64,000 nucleotides of DNA from Siphonodentalium dalli. Taxonomy: Eukaryota > Mollusca > Scaphopoda > Gadilida > Siphonodentaliidae. Shown here in pieces: positions 39,453 through 51,400 of the stretch; the first letter of the stretch is position 1; every line of letters starts with the position of its first letter. The position numbers and the translations under genes were made by a program. The stretch lies in NCBI GenBank assembly GCA_032622095.1, contig CP136066.1, positions 200,656,978 through 200,720,977 on the forward strand, given 5' to 3'. A model generated the notes under the pieces. The model ran no database searches. It saw nothing but the letters and a program-made list of their open reading frames with translations, and was not told where the DNA came from.

Positions 39453-42400
39453 CTGCATCCTGCTATCCCTGACAGCATCTTCTTCCTTTATTCGACCCCT
39501 AACTAAAATCCAGTTATATATCTCTATTTCTTCGAAAACCATTATTTCCAACTCTTCCCGTCTGAATTATACCACTCCCTCGCTTATTGCGGACGTGGCG
39601 ACATGGTCATTGGAGGGGGGGGGTACCACCCCCAAACTTTGGTCAACATTTCCAATAGTTGAAAATTATGTTATTTGTTTGGATTAGGAAACAACAATAT
39701 GTTTACACTACTATATGCTGTGTAAAATTTCCAACTATAATGTTGTGTCAAGCCAGGGACGTGGCGGCATGGTCGTTGGGGGTGTATCACCCCCAAACTT
39801 TGGTCAACATTTCCAATAGTTGAAAATTTTACACCTGACTCAACATTAGTTGCAAATTTCACACTACAACAATAGGTTGAATCAATAGGTTGAAATTATC
39901 TCGTAATTTGATTTTCCAACGAGTTATTCATGTGGAATTTGTTGTTTTTTTATACCAACAGTGATATAATTTCCTGCTTTTGGTCAAAACAAATTTGTCC
40001 AACCTTTGTGGGGTGTCAGATCGGAATTTTCCAACGCTTGGAGAGCTTGAGGCCAGTTTATATGCTAGGATTTGTAGTTTTCAGGTTCAGATGTCAAAAT
40101 TTTCTCCCACTGGGCTGAGGGATCCTGGTTCCTCTCCGGTTTCCAGTTAAAAACTGCTACTCAATTAAAAAAATCGAGGCCTCAATTTGCCTGGAGTTAG
40201 ACATCTAGCTGCAAGGATTTTGCCGATTTCAGGTTCAGTTTTCAAAATGTGCTCCCACATGGTCAACCATGGTCAACCCAGTGGGTCCTATTCCCTCATC
40301 GGTAGCCAGTCATAGACTAATATTCATTAAAATTAAAATAAACTAAAATTAAGGCTGTGAGATGCCAGTTCGGAAATATCGAGCCCTGGGGGTGCAAGTT
40401 GTGTTACACGAACTTGTGAGTTAAGACCGGTTCAAGGTATAAGGGGGTGCAATTGGAAATTCCAAGGTGGACATCCCCCCCCCCCCAACGAATATCCTCT
40501 AGCCACGTCCCTGTGCAACACATCACATTTACTACTGTTGAAAAGTTTAATAAAGTTTGGAGGTGAGATTTCCCCCACCCTATCACGTCCCTGATTCTAT
40601 CTGCATACAATTTGCACTTACGTGTAGCCGCTATTGCAGATCTGCCAGCAAACTGGTCCAACGCCGTAAAAGCCAGCTTTACACTCAGGGTAACAGAGGA
40701 GTCCGTTCTGCTCACCAGAACCGCACGTGTTCAATATCTCTCCAACGCCTGGAAATGACATATTAAGGATGTGTTCAAAATAAAACTCTCAAATAACGTC
40801 GCCTCCTGCTCTGTTGAAAAAAAAACAGGTTGTCTGTCTAAAACATCGAAAAAAGTTTGTATCTATATTCGCGAATGTCTGTCTGTCTTGTTTCTATAGA
40901 AATTCACATGGGACCATCCAGATGACACAAAAGGGGTCTAACAGGGGTAACTTTTTACGCGGAAGATAATGGTGCGGGTTCGAATTTTCTAAAATGACGG
41001 TGCCCCTTGTCAGGGGCAGAAAAGGGGAGAGGCAACAACAAATTTCGTCGCCGATTTTCAACAATCTTATACATAACCATATCCATGATATCATATAGAT
41101 ATGATGAATCTATTGGTGTGGTATGAGTATAATTATGTGGCTTAACGATGTCAAACGTGGCGCCGTTTGAATCAGGGATAGGGAGGGGAGGGTTACCAAA
41201 AACTGATACAAATATATTTAGCGCCAATTTTTTACCAAATTCTTCTCCAACGATACGGGGAATCACATTGTGTGGTTTAAAGACGCCACATTCGGTGCCT
41301 ATATTTGCAAATGTATGTATGTGTTCTATATAACTTCACGTGTCGGGGGACCACATAGAGGCCACAAAAGGGATCTAACGTGGTTAACTTATTACGTGGA
41401 AGATAATGGTGTGGGCCGATATCTTCTAAAGTGACGCTGTTGGTGTCAAGGGCAGAAAAGGGAGAGGGTCATCACAATCGATAAAACTAATTTTTAGCGC
41501 CGATTTCCACCATATTAATGCATATTTTTTCCATGATACGAGGAATCTGAGTTTTTCTGTTCAAAAATATGCCACCTACTTATGTGGTACAATTATTTCA
41601 ACAGTAAACCGATAGTGCCTAAAACAATGACTACTTTACAATGAATGTAATTTCAGTGTCGCCAAGCCTTCTTCGTCTGCGATTAACTGTGAGGGTGGGA
41701 AAATGGCCACCCCATCGTCACCATAAATTATCTGGCTTGTCAATGAGTCGATTGTTTAAAGGTGAAGCTTTATTTCTGGAATATTTTGTTATTATTTGTC
41801 ATGAGATCATGGTCCGCATTGCCAATGGCCAAATTTGCCAAAGACAACAACTAATTTCATTAGGCAAAACAAATTTTCATTTGGAAGAACATATTTTCAT
41901 TTGGCAAGTGTTTTCTAAATAATTTTAAACTCCTTCGAAAGTCTCTAACAAACTCACAATTATTGACAAACGAAACAGACAGTCAACGATGTATTGACAG
42001 GTAATCGACTGAGTCACATAAGCCATGATCTGAAAAGTTTGTATTGATGCTGGTATACGTAACATGTTTATAGCCGGCTGTTTGTCTATCAAAACGATTA
42101 CGTCACTTGTAGTGAACACACTCGTTTTTACAGTTAGTCATCTGTGTCTGTTCTGGTCATGGAGGTTATGCGTATACATTTACAGTCATTCTAACAATCC
42201 ATATTAATGACAACATTGTATTCCACATATATATGTATGATGGTCAGTGTTTTAATGCCAGTTGATATAAGGCAATATGTTAATTAGTCAAATGTTCATG
42301 GCGATGAGTTAATTAATAACTCATTGTCTCCAACACCAATACAGTCGAAATTATATTTGTTCTTTGGTAAGGGACTAGCAAGATTTGTAAGATTGCTATT

Positions 42401-45400
42401 TTTTGTATAAACATTCATGTTGCGTGGATAAGTGGATGCGTTTTATTAGAATTGGGCCGAACGTAAGATTCCCTGGCACTAAACCTACAAAATAAGTCTG
42501 TTAAAGAATATAAGAAAAAATTATTAAAATTGTAAACAATTGTAAACAATAATAATAAATGATGAAAAATTGTTAGGCCAATGCATTCTCTTATATATGC
42601 GAGGCGACCTATGGTCGACTCGCATATATAAGAGAATGCATTGGCATAGGGTATATGGATTGATACAAAAATCGGACCTGGCACTGAAAGGGTTAAACTC
42701 AAGTACGAAGTAGAACCTTACCTTCTGTACATCAATAGAAAACAGGAAACAAATTAGTAGACTGTGAATAAGTAATCATAAATTGGCAATTGAAAAAAGG
42801 CGCCACACTCAACCACCGACTGTATTGGAACGGAGACTATGTATATTTTGTCCCGATGATGCGATTGAAGAAGAAAATCATTTTCTTTTAGAATGCAGCG
42901 CTCACCGCACACCACGTGACGAGCTCATTAACCTCATGAAGAAACATTTCCCACACTTCTAAATCATGACCCTAATTGAACAACTTGTCAAAATGTTATA
43001 TCCAACAATACTCCAGATATATGCAATTCAATTTGTCATATGGTCCGCAGATTATTCTCGACACGCGCGATGAGCATCTCATAATTAATTAATTAATACA
43101 TAATAATCAGTGAATACATGTAGATGAGACGACCCTTTGGACAATCATACAGCTCTCGGAAGTTATATATTATCTCCACTAGTATCCACATCATAGCTTA
43201 ATCAGCAGGACCCATCTCAACATAGTAAACAAAAAAACCATAATCAGAAATGGTAACGCCCTCAAGATCATATTATTATAGCCATAAATATAAATTATAA
43301 TATAAAATATATTGGTTACATGAATGCACCGCCTCAGAATTCCGTTAAAACAACTAATCCTTCAAATTATTACAAAAAACTACGGCTTATTGCTGCAGGT
43401 TTCTCGTTCACCACACCAGAAAGCTTCTAAATTCGGATAAAAAATCGGAGGCATTGTGTTCCCGCCAAGATTGCATGGCCCAGCCATTATTCATACCTAA
43501 ACATCGAACGTAATTAACGGGGTCATAATAGTTACATACTGCAACTATAAGACACCCAGCGAATACACACCCCACGAAAACCTGAAATGTGTTGTCCTGC
43601 GAGAAATCCCATCGCTCTAGCTCAATTTGACGCGGCCAGATTAGCCTTCCTACAATATCCAAAAACAATAAAGCGAATTCGGGGAATCCGCAAATAGTCC
43701 GCAAATAGCGACCTACTGCGAATTGTCACAACCGGAAAAACCCATTATCTATTTATAAAATGCCCATCGGACCACAGATTAAAAAAATTTGTAGAACAGT
43801 ATATACCGGGGGCGTTAATTAGCATGACTACATAACGAGGGTATATATTGTAGTTAATACTCACCTCTACCATAGGTGTTCTTGGTACAAGCAATTCCTG
43901 AATTTGTTGTCTCTGGAGGACATATGGCCCAACATACCGGTCCCCCACCCCAGTGATGGTAGCCGGCGTTACACTCCTTATAACATAGAAGACCGTCCAG
44001 AATAGGGTGGTCTTCGTAGCAGAATTTGTGTGGTACAACTGCCTCAACTGCAACACCTGTAACATCAATATCCGTCACAGTTAAAACGAGGAACAGGTCA
44101 TGATCTTCAAAAAACTGCTGGGTTTGTTTACATATTTATCTCGGCTGTTACAGTAATATATGTAAACAAATATTGCAACACGCTGTATCCGTCACTGATG
44201 GATTATTGATAATGCAAATAGGATCAAAGTATTTCTGCATGTTTACGTTCTTATTGTTGATTATGGTTTTATTGTATTTTTTTTCTCAGCATTCCGTATC
44301 TTTGGCTGGTGACATGCATGGACATACTTAATTCTATTCTCCTTTTTCTATGTATTATTGGCCAATTCGGGAGTCTTCGTGCACGCTTTTCATTCTGAAC
44401 TCTTCGAACCCTGACCTTACGGAAAGTATACGGTAGAGAGGATGAGGAGGTTTGCCGCTTTTATTGTAATTAGTTGTGTAATCTCTAAATATGTTTGAAA
44501 TTAGTGACAGAAAATCATTACATTGTTTTTAAACCTCGAAATTTTTTCTACGTAATTTGGAGCGACGGATACGTTAGGTTGATAGATAAACGAACTATTG
44601 ATATTTGTGACCCGCCATATCAAATCCAGTCGTAAGTCGGGATTGTTTTACCCTGTGCCAATGCATTATCTTATATATGCGAGTCGCCATAGGTCGCCTC
44701 GCCTATATAAGAGAATGCATTGGCCTAACAATTTTTTATCATTTTTTTTAAAATAAATGTTTCTTACAATTTTTAGGACATAAAATAAAAATCATCCATT
44801 ACCCTGCAGGGAGCCCCACACATATATAGAAGCATATAGAAGAGTGTCGTCTGCTCATGTTTGTCTGGGGCTCTGTATGGGTGAAATTATAAAATTGTTA
44901 AAGAATACAAGAAAAAATTATTAAAATTGTAAAAAATTGTTAGGCCAATGAATTCTCTTATATGCAAAGCGACCTATGGTCGACTCGCATATATAAGAGA
45001 ATGCATTGACACAGGGTAAAAATATCCCGACGACTGGATTGTATATGGCGGGTCACATATATATCGGCTTCGTATGCTCTGAAAAACACTTGCCAAAGTC
45101 ACAGTCATTTTTCAGCCGTGTTCAACTTTTCAACGCTCTTTATTGCTACCATATCAGGAATAGACTATCACGGAACGCTCGTTTCTGTTCCATGTCGCGC
45201 AAATAGCTGTTGTATGTTTGGAACCCAAACACCGTATTCACAATTGTATTTTGTATTACTTCAATGCGTCTTTTTTGGGTTACATAATGCTCGTAGAACG
45301 GTAGTTCATATATTTATCGACCTATTTCGATACTGAAAAAAGTTCAAAAGCGAATAATATTATGTGAATTTTGGAGCGCAAACCGCCATGTGGGTTCAAC

Positions 45401-48400
45401 TTTGTGGCGAGGTCTAGACTACTGGAATCGTGGTCGCTGTATAGGAATTACGAACATAGCCTGTTTGGCTGCATCGCTTTGCCGTGAAACTTTTGGATTG
45501 CAAGTGGCTGATCCTGCATGAAGTATTGCTTCTTAGAAGTAATGGGATTCGCTGTTATTTAGCTCAGACTTTGAAACGCGTAGATAGTTTATCTTCTTTC
45601 TCTGTTCTTATGTAAATTTATGGAAATGTGTTTTTCTTTGTTCGTTATAATTTCGCCGACCGCGAAATATACTTTTCTCTCTCCAACAAAGTGCAGTAAG
45701 ATAAAACGTCATTTGAACATTTTGAAAACTCATTTTTATGTAATCCGATAACATAGAAATGAGTTTTCAAAATAACTGTTGACCAACGGTTACATAAGTA
45801 TGATTTGCGGTCACTTATCTTGACAATAACCAAAATTTCTTAAAATGACAATTTCAGCGGTTTCCTAGATTTTGGACATAACACACTTCAACAACGAGGT
45901 AAACAGTGTAGTATTATAGAAATTGTTGTCTCATCAATAAATATAGAACAGTGTCATGTCACAGTTTGTTATAATTCGGAATCACGCTGGAGATGGATCA
46001 CTGTTTGAACATCAGGAACCTTGGACCATGTAACGGTGTGAACATCAGGAACCTTGGACCATGTAACGGTGTGAACATCAGGAACCTTGGACCATGTAAC
46101 GGTGTGAACATCAGGAACCTTGGACCATGTAACGGTGTGAACATCAGGAACCTTGGACCATGTAACGGTGTGAACATCAGGAACCTTGGACCATGTAACG
46201 GTGTGAACATCAGGAACCTTGGACCATGTAACGGTGTGAACATCAGGAACCTTGGACCATGTAACGGTGTGAACATCAGGAACCTTGGACCATGTAACGG
46301 TGTGAACATCAGGACTCCTGAACTTGCGATTCGTGTTATATGTGGGAACATGTAACGGTGTGATACTGAACAATGGACTATCGATGCAACAGTTTAGTAC
46401 TAAATGCTGGATGCTGATTATATAGGTTATGTGCTAGAGCCTAGAATTCGTTATTTCTTTATCGCACTTGTTCTGTTGATCACGACAAGCTGACGGCCAC
46501 CACCCACGGTTTGCTCTAACTTCTAAGCCTCTGGACAGTGCCATGCTTACTCAGATTCCTGTTATGAGATAGCTGATTACAACCAATCACCCAATTAATT
46601 GTATCCACTCGCTTGTAAGTGGGAATAATTGTTTATGCTATTAAAGGCTATCTTTTGTAATGTTAAATAAAATAGAAATTGGATGAAGTGAAATTAAAAA
46701 TTATTTGGTTCCCCGCCTTTGACTTACTAGTAGTCGTCCCGAACATACAAGCTCACCCCCGGGTCAACTGGTCTTGTGCATGAGTATAGTCACGCATCCT
46801 CGGGGATATTCCGGAATGTAAATACCGGTACCAATACTAAACCTTTAAAATGACTCAATCAGCCAATGGAAGTTTTACAAAATCATGTGACCATTGGTGA
46901 AGTCGGGCCCCTGTGAAGTCGACCCCAGATGAAGATGGCCCAATACGAAGACGACCCGACGCGTAATAATCCTGAGAGAAGTCGGCGCCGATGATTAGAT
47001 AGGAATTGAATATTGTTAATATTAATTTAAATGAGCGCAGCGGATAATTACACTTCAAACGAACACATTGTTATTACCATAATAATGTGTATATAAGGAG
47101 GGACTTTCCTCATTCATTGTTGCAAAATCAAACAATTTCAACATATTGTTGTTGGGAAATTTCCAACCAATCTAATGTAGGGTATGAAATTTGTAACTAT
47201 TGAAATATTTGACCAAAGTTCAGGGCAGGCACCAATTAATAGCCCCTCTCTATCCAAGCCCCCTTCCCCGCCATCAGGCCAGGCCATAACCTATCAGTGA
47301 TTCAGTTGAACGTGATTTCATTAAGATATGTTCATATCTGGGTGACAAACACGTGTAAATGCCCCTTAGGCTGGACTTTCGAGGAGGAATTATGTTGGTG
47401 CTACACCGAAACATTGTCCCACCTGGATCCTGCAACGATGGCCCTGTATTAATTAAATTAATATAACATCTCATAATCTCCTGAGTAGATTTCTATTATC
47501 ATTAGTTATTTATATAGGCGGGCATGATTATGATATTATACCCGTCAGAACATTCAATTAATGTCACTTAATCTCCCGTATCAGGTATATATTGTATTGT
47601 TTCTTAATATACCTGTTGTATTATGTAAATGACATAGGCTACAATCATTATCTACTTTAAAATGTCAGATACAAAAGACAATATTCCGCCCAAAGTGCAG
47701 AAATCGTTCGAATAAATCTCATGTATAGAACTGTCACAGCCATGATTGACTTGAAATAGAACCATAATACGCACACGTGTTAATTACGAGGCTACTGTTC
47801 CAAATTATCAACCCTTACCGGGATATATTCTCAGCTATTTTACAGAAGAATAACACGGGTATACATACTTAATACTCAGTGTTTGTCTTCGGAATGCGTT
47901 TCATATTTTATACGCCACCAAATACAAAGGAATTGCGTTCACGTGGCTTGATTTTCAGCAATAACATGTTGATATTTACGCGTTAACTCGCTAATTCCGA
48001 GTTAACTGTGATCTAGAGTGCAGGTTTCGACAAAACGGCACTTCTGCAGCATATGTTCATTCAAGAAAGTATAATACATTCAAGGTTTCTATAATTATGC
48101 TTAATGATTTTATCCGAAAACGATTATTTTTAATCATAAGGAACCGTAACAAATCAGTCAAGAACCATCACAGTACCGGCGATAGAACGACATCCGATGT
48201 AACAGTTCCTACACAGTGAATAATATACAGTTATCGCCCGCGATTGAGTGAGACACGGGGATTTGTCGCTCGCTCGAGACCTGGAATGTCACCCGAGGGC
48301 CGACAGGCCCGAGGGTGACATTCCAGGTCGAGAGCGGCGACAAATCCCCGTGTCTCACGAAAACAAGGGTGATAACTGTTTTGTTATCTGACAAAGGAGT

Positions 48401-51400
48401 ACACACGAACCTCCTTAATAGCAGGCATAAATGCGCGCATATATGCTTTAATCCAGTTCGAAAAGTTAATTTTATGTTGGAATCATCGCTATTTAGAAAA
48501 TAAAACATTCATAATCTGGGTCAATTAACAGACCCGTCATTCGCGCAGCTATTCTCCGGTTGCATGGTGGAATTCGGTTCACGGAAAGAGGAGCAAAGCA
48601 ATTTCGAAGTTGAGTAGCCATGCAGCGAAATATTCGGTTTCGTTTCAAATTTTAATGACCGTGAAGACTCCGACAGACGTGTTCATTTCCAAATTGCTAA
48701 AATGTGAAACTAACACGTTGTAGTGGTACAAAAAGAATTTGACATATGTCACAGATTGTTACGCAACACACGGGTATTCTCTGAAGTCTGAGGAATGTAT
48801 TGAAGAAAAGAAATAGTCAATTGATAAACAGCAAAGAGTGGCTATTTGATCAAGCACATAAACGTAGTTGTAACGTATGTACATCATATGTGCAATTGTC
48901 TGCAGAAAATACCAACTGCATAATAAGGTTTATCTATTTGTCCCACGGTCTTTATTATTGATATAAAAAGGTCCAATAAGAATATTACACCTTATAACAG
49001 ATATGTGTCTGTGATAACACCATTTATACATAGCGTGCTTTAATAGCAAATAAAAAACACACAATTATGAAAATTAGCAAACACCACAGTTCGCGGTTGT
49101 TATGAAACAGTGGGGTTTATAAAAACAGTGTTTTTCGAAATTATCAGAGAGCTGTCAGAGAATCTCTGCGTTGTGAGTTCTTCGTAGTTCTATGTTTGCT
49201 GGTAACAGCTGAGCGGTCAATAACTGAGACAATGTTACCCTCGAGGGTAATATGGTGATTTATCGCCCGCCATGTGACGCACTCTCAGCCAATCAGAAGA
49301 GAGGAAAATGGGATGAAGGATTACAATATAAAGTTATTATACATTGTTATCCTTCATCACATTTTCCTCTCTTCTGATTGGCTGAGAGTGCGTCACATGG
49401 CGGGCCGTAAATCACCTTATTACCCCCGAGGGTAACATTGTCTCAGTTATTGACCGCTCAGCTATTACCAGTAAACATAGAACTACGAAGAACTCAACGT
49501 GCAGAGAAACTCTCACAGCTCTCTAACAATTTTCGAAAACACTGTTTTTATAAATCCCACTGTATCATAACAACCGCGAACTGTGGTGTTTGCTAATTTG
49601 CATAATTGTGTGTTTTTTAGTTGCAATTAAAGCACGCTATGTATACACGGTGTTATCGGGGACACAAATCCGTTATAATGTGTAATGTTCCTATTGGACC
49701 TTTTTATATCAATAATAAATACCGTGGGACAAATAGATAAACGTTATTATGCAGTTGGTGTGTGCTGCAGGCAATCGCACATACGATGTACATACGTTAC
49801 AAATACGTTTATGTACTAGTTCAAATAGCCACTCTTTACTGTTTATCAATTGACTATTTCTTTTCTTCAATACATTCCTCAGACTTCAGAGAATACCCGT
49901 ATGTTGCATAACAATCTGTGACATATGTCAATTTCTGTTTGCACTACTACAACGTGTTAGTTTCACATTTTAGCAATCTGGAAATGAACACGTCTGTCGG
50001 CGTCTTCACGGCCATTTGAAACGAAACCGAATATTTCGCTGCATGGCTACTCAACTTCTAAATTTCCACCATGCAACCAGCAAACTGACCGGAGAATGAC
50101 GGGTCTGTTAATTGATCCAGATTATGAATGTTTTATGTTCTAAATAGCGATGATTCCAACTTAAAATTTACTTTTCGATCTGGATTAAAGAATATATGCG
50201 CGCATTTATGCCTGCTATTAAGGCGGTTCGTGTGTACTCCTTTGTCAGATAACAAAACAGTTTTCGTAAGACAAGGGGATTTGTCGCCGCTCTCGACCTG
50301 GAATGTCACCCTCGGGCCTGGTGGCCCTCGGGTGACATTCCAGGTCTCGAGCGGGCGACACACCCCCGTGTCTCACTCAATCGCGGGCGATAACTGTATA
50401 CTGTTGTGTACAGTATGTGTTTTTCTTATACGAGTCCAGGTTGTGGTGAAAAGTCATATGACTTTTCACCACAACCTGGACTCGTACAAGAAAAACACAT
50501 ACTGTACACAACATTGTATAATAACATTATAGCATGTTTTCTTTTGAAGAGAGTGCAGAGTTCGGTTTTTACCAATAAGCATTTAAATGTTTTGAGTACA
50601 ATTTATCTTGCAAATATTTTGTACTGGAATGACTGAGGTCTCGTATCATCCGTTATATGGTGTGGTGTTTTGTAGATTTCTCTCCATTCTTTAATGGTAA
50701 TAGATTTCCCAAGACGTGTTCCCATTGTTTCTGCATGTGCTGCGGAATGGTTGCAACTTTGTCAAAAACATGGGGTAAAATGCTTTACGCGTTTTCTCCG
50801 TACGTTTAACAGTTCCTTGGTTATTATATTTAGTCTTTCATTCTCTCTCATGTATGTTTCCATGATGGTGGTAATTCATTAAGCAGCCACTGGTATTTTG
50901 TGAAGGGGTGTATATTTTAAGTCACATTTATTCATAGTGCGGAACGCCTGATTCGGCCATTAAATCATTGATAAATTAAACACCATTTTATCCATTTTTA
51001 CCTGCAATGTTTTTAATGAACAACAACTAGATAATTATGTATTTGTCTGAATATATGGCAGCGTTGATTCAGCTATATCAAGACATTGGATCGGAGGAGT
51101 TTGTCCAGGTTGTGATATCACTTATTGATATCACTTATTAGTACACTGCCTATCCAAGTTATCATTATACACAGCATGTACACTGCATTAAAATAAATAA
51201 CAATATTTACATAGTCCTTTATACTAAATCGTGTTCGTTGTTTGGTCGATTGCCAATTGGATCACAAGTGTTATACCACAATAACACGAATCGATGCCAC
51301 ATACTGTTGACCTAAATGCAGTTGACAGAATTGGGCATACTTTTTAAACGCGCGTCCATAGAACAGCCGATTTGTATTTCAGAGGTAGAGTGTTGATCTA

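Noticed and set aside
45969-46373. Three overlapping 117-134-codon frames on both strands
   Set aside because: All are produced by the stop-free 33-bp unit; no start context, splice sites or flanking coding sequence.
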